Source: CAZAMP01 sp964486455 (GTDB taxonomy: Bacteria > Eisenbacteria > RBG-16-71-46 > CAZAMP01). Taken from it: a stretch of 51,874 nucleotides of DNA. Below the pieces are notes generated by a model, which was not told the origin of the DNA, did no database searches, and worked only from the letters and a program-made list of their open reading frames with translations. Positions 8,842-15,166 of this stretch are shown here, one piece after another. The stretch's first letter is position 1. Each line of letters starts with the position of its first letter. Position numbers and translations under genes: made by a program. The stretch covers positions 1-51,874 of the forward strand of contig CAZAMP010000029.1 of the NCBI GenBank assembly GCA_964486455.1, read 5' to 3'.

Positions 8842-9117
8842 ATGTCGAAGAGAATCTACGTCGGGAACCTCCCGTTCTCGGCTACGGAAGATGAAATCCG
8901 GGCGCTGTTTGAGGCGCACGGAGCCGTGCACTCAGTCACCCTCATCGAAGACCGCGAGACGGGCCGGCCTCGTGGTTTCGGCTTCGTCGAGATGGACGAC
9001 GACGCGGCGGACGCCGCCATCGCTGCTGTCTCAGGAACGGAAATGGGCGGGCGGACACTCAACATCAACGAGGCACGCCCGCGAAACGAATCCAGGGGCG
9101 GTGGAGATCGGTGGTAG
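8842..9117 (+). CDS. Small RRM-domain RNA-binding protein
   Basis: 91 aa, essentially one RNA recognition motif with both ribonucleoprotein signatures: RNP2 IYVGNL at residues 5-10 and RNP1 RGFGFVEM at 44-51. A short Arg/Gly tail follows (RPRNESRGGGDRW). These single-RRM proteins of cyanobacteria and many other phyla bind single-stranded RNA and are often cold-induced; they act in the cytoplasm as RNA chaperones. The ribosome site is AAGGA, about 6 nt before the ATG. The long upstream leader could carry thermosensitive control (inference). The next gene downstream encodes a small Lys-rich protein with no known role. Confidence 0.93.
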   Translation: MSKRIYVGNLPFSATEDEIRALFEAHGAVHSVTLIEDRETGRPRGFGFVEMDDDAADAAIAAVSGTEMGGRTLNINEARPRNESRGGGDRW

Positions 9118-9216
9118 GTGTTCACACGAACCCCGATCCAGGACCCGCCAGCGGCCGGACGACCCGACGTCTCATTGGTTTAGAAAATCAATGGAACCCA
9201 AACGCAAGCGCGTACT

Positions 9217-9248
9217 ACAATCCAGGTAGGAAACAATCCAAGTAGGAG
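9217..9248 (+). repeat. Tandem 16-nt repeat carrying two ribosome-binding sites
   Basis: ACAATCCAGGTAGGAA (9217-9232) is followed directly by ACAATCCAAGTAGGAG (9233-9248), with two differences. Each copy carries an AGG core; the second AGGAG lies 3 nt before the ATG at 9252. The duplication could give a standby ribosome site or a phase-variable translation level. Confidence 0.6.
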
Positions 9249-9251
9249 ATC

Positions 9252-9488
9252 ATGGCAAAACGGAATTACTACAGTTTCAACAAGCGCCAGAAAGAGATCA
9301 AGAAGAAGGAAAAGGCACAGAAGAAGCTCGAGCGCCGGCTCGCCAAACGCAAACGTGAAGACGGTGAAGAGCTTACGGAAGCTCCGGACGATCCCGGCGC
9401 AGTGACGACCGAAGAGACCGAAGAGACTGATGAGCTCGAGAGTGATCCGCAGAGTGCCGCCGACCCACCGTCAGCGGCGCGGGAGTGA
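9252..9488 (+). CDS. Small Lys/Arg-rich then acidic protein, unknown function
   Basis: 78 aa with strongly divided charge. Residues 1-36 (MAKRNYYSFNKRQKEIKKKE then more Lys/Arg/Glu) form a predicted basic amphipathic helix. Residues 37-78 are acidic and Thr/Glu/Ala-rich and probably disordered. Short proteins opening with M-A-K-x-N-x-x-F-x-K-R-Q-K-E occur widely in delta-proteobacteria-like and related lineages as conserved hypotheticals. Their function is not known to me; RNA or ribosome binding would fit the basic helix and the RRM gene next door (inference). It is preceded by a duplicated ribosome-site repeat. Confidence 0.75.
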   Translation: MAKRNYYSFNKRQKEIKKKEKAQKKLERRLAKRKREDGEELTEAPDDPGAVTTEETEETDELESDPQSAADPPSAARE

Positions 9489-9539
9489 CCGGGTTCTCCG
9501 GTCTGCATCCCGAATATGAGGACCGTCCCTGAGGCAAGG

Positions 9540-9851
9540 ATGAAGAAGACACAAGCACTGACGGCACAGAAGCTCAGCTCGACTCTCGGCACGCACGAGC
9601 CGCCGGGCGAACATCGCAGGCTTCGTCCGCGCGACCTGGAGGCACTCCAACGCCTACGGGACTTGGGGCCCCTCACGATACCTCAGGCCTATGATTGCGG
9701 ACACGCGGACAGCGAAACCAGCGGTCACGGTATGAACCGACTGGTCGCATCCTCGTGCGCCGTTTTTTGCGGCTGGGACTCGGCCACCGACGACGGTCTC
9801 TGGACCATCACCGAGCGCGGCAGACGGACGTTGACCCGCATCGAAAGCTGA
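9540..9851 (+). CDS. Small hypothetical protein, winged-helix-like pattern
   Basis: 103 aa from the ATG at 9540 (GAGG 5 nt upstream); an in-frame ATG at 9516 adds eight residues but has no ribosome site. I do not recognise the family. The segment DLEALQRLRDLGPLTIPQA, the MNRLVAS helix and a terminal LWTITERGRRTLTRI hairpin-like stretch follow the order of a winged-helix DNA-binding domain (helix, LGPLT turn, recognition helix, W-x-L/I-T-x-x-G-R wing). That is a weak pattern match. It lies 51 nt after the small Lys-rich gene on the same strand. Confidence 0.5.
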   Translation: MKKTQALTAQKLSSTLGTHEPPGEHRRLRPRDLEALQRLRDLGPLTIPQAYDCGHADSETSGHGMNRLVASSCAVFCGWDSATDDGLWTITERGRRTLTRIES

Positions 9852-9909
9852 CAGGCGCCCGCCCGTACAGATCCTCCACTCTGCATCAACGTCCTGGGAA
9901 CGTGCGAAA

Positions 9910-10569
9910 CTAGTTGGCGAGATCGCTGATCTCCGCCGGCGAAACGATCTTACTCAGCCGGTCCTTCAGGGCGAGCCGGGCCCGATTGATGCGACTCCTC
10001 ACCGTCCCCCCGGGAATGCCCAGAATGTCAGTGATCTCCTCGTAGGAGAGTTCTTGTAGATCGCGCAAAACCAGAACCTCCCGGTACTTCGCCGGGAGCG
10101 CCTCCATCGCTTCGTGGATCAGCCGGATGGAATCCTCACGCCTGGTGTACTTCTCGACGCGGGCATTCTCGTCCTCGATGTGAAGCGTTCCACCCTCGTC
10201 CATGCCGGTGACCGTATCGATAGCAACCAACGATCCGCGTCGCTTTCTGTTTCGTATCTTGTTTCGCGCGAGATTCACGGCGATCGTGTAGAGCCACGAC
10301 GAGAAGCGTCCCTTCCGCCTGTACTTCTCTCGGTACGTGAACACCCGGAGGAAGACTTCCTGCGTGAGATCCTCGGCGAGGTGTCGATCACCGATCCAGC
10401 GGGTGACGAGGTTGAGGATCTTCGAGCTGTAACGATCGACGAGAATGCGAAAGGCATCTTCGGATCCCCGTCCGCATGCGATCATCAAGTCCTCATCGCT
10501 TTGGGCGGTGAGGTCGAGAGCTTGCGTCGCGGCCACCGGTTCTGGAAACGGCAGAACGTTGCTTCTCAT
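9910..10569 (-). CDS. ECF RNA polymerase sigma factor (second)
   Basis: 219 aa. Region 2 (about residues 35-105) includes AFRILVDRYSSKI, HLAEDLTQEVFLRVF and FSSWLYTIAVNLARNKIRNR. Region 4 (about 145-205) includes LPAKYREVLVLRDLQELSYEEI and a GIPGGTVRSRINRAR recognition helix. The start ATG at 10569 has GGGAGG 6 nt upstream; the frame extends further, but the added residues look non-coding. No anti-sigma or sensor gene is adjacent, unlike the sigma factor at 4.0-4.6 kb, so it may be controlled by transcription or by a distant partner. Confidence 0.9.
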   Translation of the reverse strand: MRSNVLPFPEPVAATQALDLTAQSDEDLMIACGRGSEDAFRILVDRYSSKILNLVTRWIGDRHLAEDLTQEVFLRVFTYREKYRRKGRFSSWLYTIAVNLARNKIRNRKRRGSLVAIDTVTGMDEGGTLHIEDENARVEKYTRREDSIRLIHEAMEALPAKYREVLVLRDLQELSYEEITDILGIPGGTVRSRINRARLALKDRLSKIVSPAEISDLAN

Positions 10570-10797
10570 GATAGCCCTCCCATCAGCGGAAATCGGGGGT
10601 GGCGCCCCCGCCCCAGCACCGACTTCCCATGGCCGTTTCCGTGGTCGGAACCGATCCATGACCGGAAACGGTCTACCGTCTATGCAATCAAGCTCCGTGC
10701 CGAACCCGACACGGCCGGACAGACCTCGTAACACCATGCAAAACAACGGGGAACACCATTGCTCTCGAACCGTGATCGGTTTCGACGCGCATTCGAG

Positions 10798-10813
10798 TCA
10801 CACCGTAGTGTGA
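10798..10813. promoter_or_regulatory. TCACAC-CGTA-GTGTGA palindrome, candidate operator
   Basis: Perfect 6-bp inverted arms around CGTA, about 60 bp upstream of the TATACT box of the beta-helix gene. Size and symmetry fit a dimeric regulator site. It is not the CRP order (TGTGA...TCACA), so no regulator is proposed. Confidence 0.4.
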
Positions 10814-10873
10814 CTATTCTGCCACAGGTGGAGCACCTGGCCTATTAGCCGACCAAACTGATACAATTCTCCG

Positions 10874-10879
10874 TATACT
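10874..10879 (+). promoter_or_regulatory. TATACT -10 element of the beta-helix gene
   Basis: Five of six matches to TATAAT, placing the transcript start near 10886. No good -35 is visible. If real, it excludes the in-frame TTG at 10879 as start codon and favours the CTG at 10909. Confidence 0.4.
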
Positions 10880-11244
10880 TGGATGGAAGCGATCGGAAGG
10901 AGATCATCCTGCGACATCTACCACTGCTGTTGAGCGTCGCGCTCATCGTACCCGTCGTCACGACCGCGACGACGTGGTACGTGCCGACGGACGCGACCAC
11001 GATCCAGGCCGGCATAGATTCGGCGGCCACCGGCGACACCGTGCTCGTCGCGTGCGGCACCTACTTCGAGTTCGAGATCATCATGAAGTCGGGTGTATGC
11101 CTTCGGGGCGAGACCGGCGATCCCGAATGCGTCGTGGTTGACGCACAGGGGCAAGGCAGCGTCTTCGAGTGCGATGATGCGGACAGCACGACCCTTCTCG
11201 AAGGCCTCACGATAGCCGCAAGCGGCTCCTGCTGAAGCGGGGGT

Positions 11245-11262
11245 GGCCTGGCGTGCCGGGCC
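11245..11262 (+). repeat. 8-bp hairpin just downstream of the in-frame TGA
   Basis: GGCCTGGC and GCCGGGCC pair over eight positions (one G-U) around a GT centre, 9 nt after the TGA of the beta-helix gene. It may be chance in GC-rich repeat sequence. It is noted because stem-loops just 3' of a UGA are a feature of recoding sites. Confidence 0.5.
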
Positions 11263-12116
11263 TCATCACCGAAGGTGAGAGACTGCGTCTTCCGCGACAA
11301 CACGGCCGGGAGCCTCGGTGGCGGAATGTACTGCTCCCTGGAGTCCGCGCCCGTGTTCGAGCGATGCGTCTTCTCCGGGAACTCGTCCCTGCGCGGCGGG
11401 GGTGTCGCCTGCCACACTGCGACGCCCCGATTCATCGATTGCCTCTTCATTGACAACTACGCCTCCAACTCGGGCGGAGCGTTGTCGAGCTTCTACTCAT
11501 CCCCGGTATTCAGCGGATGCACGTTTGTCGGCAACTCCGCCGGCAGCTTCGGCAGCGGAATGTGGTTTCAGGGCTCGCCGGCCCCGGCCGTCGAACGGAC
11601 GATCATTGCGTACGGCCGACAGGCCGCAGCCGTTCATTGTGACACGCTCACAACACTGTCCATCTCCTGCTGCGACATCTACGGCAACACGGGGGGCGAC
11701 TGGGTAGGATGCATCGCCGATCAGGAAGGCGTGAACGGGAACTTCAGCGCCTCCCCGATCTTCTGCGGAGCGGACTCCGGAGACTTCACACTCTCCGCAA
11801 ACTCGCCATGCCTCCCGGGCAACCACCCCAACGGAGATGATTGTGGTCTGATCGGAGCGTACGGCGAAGGCTGCGATGCGATCGCCGTTCCCGTTGACGA
11901 CATCGCTCGAGCCAGGCTTCGCGTCCGGCCGAATCCCTTTCGCTCCGCCGTTCGGTTGACGGCGGAACCGCCGCCTGCCGGGGAGATGTTCGTCGACGTA
12001 TTCGATGTCGCCGGCCGCCGGATCCGGTCGTTTAGACCCCATTCCGCCACCGAGACGATCGAGTGGGGCGGTCTCCGCGACGATGGCCGCACCGCTTTGC
12101 CGGGCATGTACTTCAT

Positions 12117-12150
12117 CCGGGTATCCACCCGCGAATGGGTGGATACCCGG
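12117..12150 (+). repeat. Perfect 14-bp inverted repeat inside the 3' end of the beta-helix gene
   Basis: CCGGGTATCCACCC, a 6-nt loop (GCGAAT), then GGGTGGATACCCGG. It lies within codons for the last strands of the FlgD-like tail, 18 nt before the stop codon. There is no T-tract, so it is not a classical terminator; it could stabilise the 3' end of the mRNA. Confidence 0.75.
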
Positions 12151-12370
12151 CGCGTGCTACTGATCCGCTGACCGCCGGACGGGTGCCGGCCGGGGGAATG
12201 GATCGCCCGGAACGGCCCTGCCCCCCCACCACTGCCCCACTTCACTATCCGCTCCCAATGACCGATACTATGGGCACAGGCCTCCGGCCGAGCGCTCATC
12301 TCCGACGACCCCCCGGGCACGCCTGGGTTCCGTCGGGACGGAGGCTACCTCGAGCAATCAGGAGAGAACG

Positions 12371-13384
12371 ATGGACAAGCTTCGTATCGGTATCAACGGA
12401 TTCGGCCGAATAGGACGCTGCACGTTCAAGATCCTTCACGAAATGAACGAGGTCGAGATCGTCGGGATCAACGACCTCGCCGACATCGGGGATCTCGCAT
12501 ACCTGCTGAAGTATGATTCCATCCATGGCTGGTATCCGACCAAAGTCTCCGCACAGGAGACGAGCCTCGTCGTCGACGGGCGACCCATTCCCTTCTTCGC
12601 GCGGTCGAACCCGGTCGAGATCCCCTGGGGCGAGCTCGGCGCGGACATCGTGCTCGAGTGTTGCGGTGCGTTTCGCGCCCGCGACAAGGCCGGGCTCCAT
12701 CTCGAAAGTGGGGCCAAGAAGGTCATCATCTCCGCCCCTTCACCTGACCCGGACGGGATGTTCGTGTTAGGGGTAAACTCCGACACCTACGATCCGAAGA
12801 AGCACACGGTGGTCTCCATGGCGTCGTGTACGACGAATTGCCTGGCGCCGGTGGCCAAAGTCCTGAACGAGTTCTTCGGCGTCGAGCACATGATGTTCAC
12901 GACCGTGCACGCCTACACGTCGAGCCAGGCGCTCATGGACATCCCGGTGCGCAAGCGGCGCCGCGGGCGTTCCGCCGCGCTCTCTATCGTGCCAACGACC
13001 TCGGGGGCGGCAAAGGCCACCGAACGGGTGCTTCCCGAACTCGAAGGTCGCATCACCGGTATGGCCATGCGCGTGCCCGTCCCGGACGGATCCGTGACCG
13101 ACGCGGTCGTCCAGTTGAAAAAGGACGCGACGGTCGAAGCGGTCAACGGCGCGCTTCAATCGGCGGCTGAGGGTTCGGCGCTCAAGGGTATCCTGCGCGT
13201 CACGGATGAGCTGCTGGTGTCGCGAGACATATTGGGCGACTCGCACTCGTCGATCGTCGATGCGGAGTCGACCATGGTCATGCGGGATCGCGTCGCCAAG
13301 GTGATCATCTGGTACGACAACGAGTGGGGATACTCCGCCCGTCTCGCCGACTTCGCAAAGATGATGGGCGAGCGGGGGCTCTAG
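12371..13384 (+). CDS. gap: Glyceraldehyde-3-phosphate dehydrogenase, type I
   Basis: 337 aa, full length. The N-terminal nucleotide-binding fold GINGFGRIGR is followed by D35 in VGINDL, the acidic residue that usually favours NAD over NADP. The catalytic Cys is C153 in SMASCTTNCLAP and its partner His is H180 in TTVHAYT. The phosphate-site loop (SIVPTTSGAAKA) and C-terminal WYDNEWGYS are intact. It catalyses the central oxidative phosphorylation step of glycolysis, or its reverse in gluconeogenesis, in the cytoplasm. The start ATG at 12371 follows AGGAG at 6-7 nt. It is a lone gene: no pgk, tpi or regulator nearby. A 12-bp GC hairpin lies 27 nt after the stop. Confidence 0.97.
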   Translation: MDKLRIGINGFGRIGRCTFKILHEMNEVEIVGINDLADIGDLAYLLKYDSIHGWYPTKVSAQETSLVVDGRPIPFFARSNPVEIPWGELGADIVLECCGAFRARDKAGLHLESGAKKVIISAPSPDPDGMFVLGVNSDTYDPKKHTVVSMASCTTNCLAPVAKVLNEFFGVEHMMFTTVHAYTSSQALMDIPVRKRRRGRSAALSIVPTTSGAAKATERVLPELEGRITGMAMRVPVPDGSVTDAVVQLKKDATVEAVNGALQSAAEGSALKGILRVTDELLVSRDILGDSHSSIVDAESTMVMRDRVAKVIIWYDNEWGYSARLADFAKMMGERGL

Positions 13385-13410
13385 TCGTTGATCGTCATGA
13401 CTTGATCGGG

Positions 13411-13436
13411 GTAGGCGCCGCGCCCGCGGCGCCTAC
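13411..13436 (+). terminator. Hairpin terminator after gap
   Basis: GTAGGCGCCGCG pairs perfectly over 12 bp with CGCGGCGCCTAC around a 2-nt centre (or 11 bp with a tetraloop). Only TT follows, so it is a hairpin with a poor U-tract and may act with Rho or as an mRNA end stabiliser. Confidence 0.6.
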
Positions 13437-13621
13437 TTAACCATCAGCATCTTCCCTGCCAGGATGGCGTCGACTTGGTTCTCCATTGTGACACCTATCT
13501 CGCTCTTGACGAGTTGCAGGAGCTCCTCGGTGGCGGCGTCCCGAAGACACACTCCGTCGGCACAAAACATACCCGGGAAGACGAGAAGAAGGATTGCGAC
13601 ACAGAGGTTTCCTGTGACCAC
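13433..13621 (-). CDS. Possible 62-aa secreted or membrane small protein (weak)
   Basis: The frame reads a short hydrophobic N-terminus (NLCVAILLLVFPGMF), then a predicted amphipathic helix (EELLQLVKSEIG). It would start at GTG 13621; no convincing ribosome site is visible. A signal-peptide-plus-helix layout is the only argument for it. Its end overlaps the gap hairpin. I do not recognise a family. Confidence 0.22.
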   Translation of the reverse strand: MVTGNLCVAILLLVFPGMFCADGVCLRDAATEELLQLVKSEIGVTMENQVDAILAGKMLMVK

Positions 13622-13732
13622 ATCCCAAGGCGTTCACGGTAGGCGGAAACGACGAATCCCAGTGTAGCGGAGGACGAAGGGCCGGCTACCTACCTGTGGT
13701 GCAATAGCGTACGGGAAGTGCAGTTATGGACA

Positions 13733-15166
13733 TCACGCAGCCTTCTTGTTCTTCTTGATCTCCCCTTCGCTTGCCTTGGAGTGAACGTCCCACTCATCGA
13801 CGAGCCCTACAACAGACACATTGCGGGAGGAAGACTTACAAAGATCGAGGTGTGGCACATCCTGAGCGGCCAGGATGCTCCCGCCACAATCGTGTGTGAG
13901 TCGAACGGTGGGGCGGTCGAACTCCGCACCAGCCGTGACCACCACTCCCCGCTGCCCAGAGGAGAGAATGACGCGACTGCCCGGTGGATACAAACCCATG
14001 GCGGACAGAAACACACGAATGGAGCCAGGATCATACCCCTGCCTGTCGCTGAGCATGATCTCATACGCGCGGCGCGGGCTCAGATTCGGTTTGTACGGAC
14101 GAATCGCAGTGAGTGCCTCGAACACATCGCAAACATGGAGCAGAGAGGGCAGCCAGCCGGGCCTGACGCTCATCACATGATCGGGATATCCTCCCCCATC
14201 GTGACGAAGATGATGTGCCCACGCGGCAACGACCGCCCGAGGACCCGCGGTGCGATTCTCAAGGAGGATCTCCGCGCCGAAACGCGCATGCTGCTGCATG
14301 ATCATTCGCTCTTCGTCGTTCAAGCTCCCGGGCTTGTAGAGAATCTCATCGGGGATCCTCGACTTCCCGACATCGTGTAGCAGGCCGGCGGTCGCGATTT
14401 CGACAAGGACATCCCGATCGACGCCGAGATGCGAGCACACGAGGGTGAGGATTGACGCGACGCGAACAGAGTGTCCGACCGTATAGCAGTCATAGTCGGG
14501 GTATCTAACCATCTGCATGATGTCCGTGAAGCTGTTTTCCGTGGACGTGAGCAGCCGTTCACTGACCGATCGCGCGTTGGCAATGTCCAGACCGACACGT
14601 CGTTCCGCCTGTGAGTGCACATCCCCCACCGTCGCGAACAGTGATTGATACACGGCGACGCTCTCTTCCGCCTCATTGCCACATGGGTCGTCGGGGTGCC
14701 AGGCATCGGTCCCCTTGAAGAGAAACTGACCGAACCAGCCTGGATCCTCATACGTGGGCGAGAGTTCGATATGGCGGACTCCCCTCGCCGACAGGAGCAA
14801 CCGCGCCGCAGCAAGATCCTCGCACGATTCCCTGCATTCCGCCGCAACGGAGAAGAACGTCGTCACGTCCCGCATGGTGATCCCGTTTTCGAAGAGAAAT
14901 CCACCGCAATGAAGCTGCGTAGCGAACTCCACCAGGCGGTGACCGACGATCGTCGGACCGATCAGATAGCGCCCCTCGTGCACCAGCTTGCCATCGACAA
15001 CACCAAGGAAGAAGCTGGACTCTTCGCCAACCAGAAAGAGACCCTTGAGATGGTCCAGGAATTGTCGAGCAGCGGTCTGCACTCTGGGGTGATTTCCGGG
15101 ATAGAGCTTCGCGTGCGTGATGCCGTTGCAGAGTTGAATGATGGGATCGTTGTGCGGGTCGCTCAT
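13733..15166 (-). CDS. HD-GYP-type phosphohydrolase with N-terminal module shared with its neighbour
   Basis: 477 aa, cytoplasmic, no membrane segment. Residues 1-140 form a module (LYPGNHPRVQ, FFLGVVDGKLVHEG, ENGITMRDVTTFF) that also opens the adjacent 657-aa protein. Residues 225-410 are an HD-GYP domain: H232 (GHS), H264-D265 with K268 (LLHDVGKSRIP), H293, H318-H319, then GGGYP at 324-328 in place of the usual D-G-x-GYP. HD-GYP enzymes hydrolyse cyclic di-GMP or related cyclic dinucleotides; the metal ligands look present, so activity is likely. The C-terminal 70 residues are specific and end in a Lys-rich tail. Its ATG overlaps the upstream stop (ATGA), so the two are translationally coupled. 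Confidence 0.87.
   Translation of the reverse strand: MSDPHNDPIIQLCNGITHAKLYPGNHPRVQTAARQFLDHLKGLFLVGEESSFFLGVVDGKLVHEGRYLIGPTIVGHRLVEFATQLHCGGFLFENGITMRDVTTFFSVAAECRESCEDLAAARLLLSARGVRHIELSPTYEDPGWFGQFLFKGTDAWHPDDPCGNEAEESVAVYQSLFATVGDVHSQAERRVGLDIANARSVSERLLTSTENSFTDIMQMVRYPDYDCYTVGHSVRVASILTLVCSHLGVDRDVLVEIATAGLLHDVGKSRIPDEILYKPGSLNDEERMIMQQHARFGAEILLENRTAGPRAVVAAWAHHLRHDGGGYPDHVMSVRPGWLPSLLHVCDVFEALTAIRPYKPNLSPRRAYEIMLSDRQGYDPGSIRVFLSAMGLYPPGSRVILSSGQRGVVVTAGAEFDRPTVRLTHDCGGSILAAQDVPHLDLCKSSSRNVSVVGLVDEWDVHSKASEGEIKKNKKAA

Larger units (their letters stand above)
10570..10908. other. Intergenic region with palindrome and -10 element
   Basis: 339 bp between the minus-strand sigma factor and the beta-helix gene. 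It holds a 16-bp palindrome at 10798-10813, a TATACT -10 box at 10874-10879 and the AAGGAG ribosome site at 10897-10902. No other gene is seen. Confidence 0.5.
10909..12171 (+). pseudogene. Secreted beta-helix (polymorphic-repeat) protein interrupted by an in-frame TGA
   Basis: One continuous frame of 421 codons broken by a single TGA at 11233-11235. Before it: signal peptide RHLPLLLSVALIVPVVTTA, then WYVPTDATTIQAGID, the usual entry of secreted right-handed beta-helix proteins. After it: CVFRDNTAGSLGGGMYC, CVFSGNSSLRGGG and CLFIDNYASNSGGA, repeats of the chlamydial polymorphic-membrane-protein type, then a FlgD-like tail (RPNPFRSAV to RRVLLIR). Repeat-like sequence runs straight across the TGA in the same frame (GLTIAASGSC, stop, SGGGLACRASSPKVRDC), so the stop is a point event, not a frameshift. 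The best start is CTG at 10909 with AAGGAG 6 nt upstream; TTG at 10879 is the alternative. A recent nonsense mutation, a base-call error or recoding are all possible. Confidence 0.75.
13385..13732. other. Intergenic region after gap
   Basis: It holds the GC hairpin at 13411-13436 and one weak minus-strand small open frame (13433-13621). Otherwise no feature seen up to the end of the HD-GYP gene. Confidence 0.5.

Noticed and set aside
11233..11262. Bacterial SECIS element for selenocysteine
   Set aside because: The hairpin is shorter and closer to the TGA than known SECIS elements, surface beta-helix proteins are not known selenoproteins, and no sel gene is in the window. Left only as an open alternative.
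13411..13436. Riboswitch or attenuator near gap
   Set aside because: It lies downstream of gap and is a simple GC stem; a terminator or mRNA-end hairpin is sufficient.
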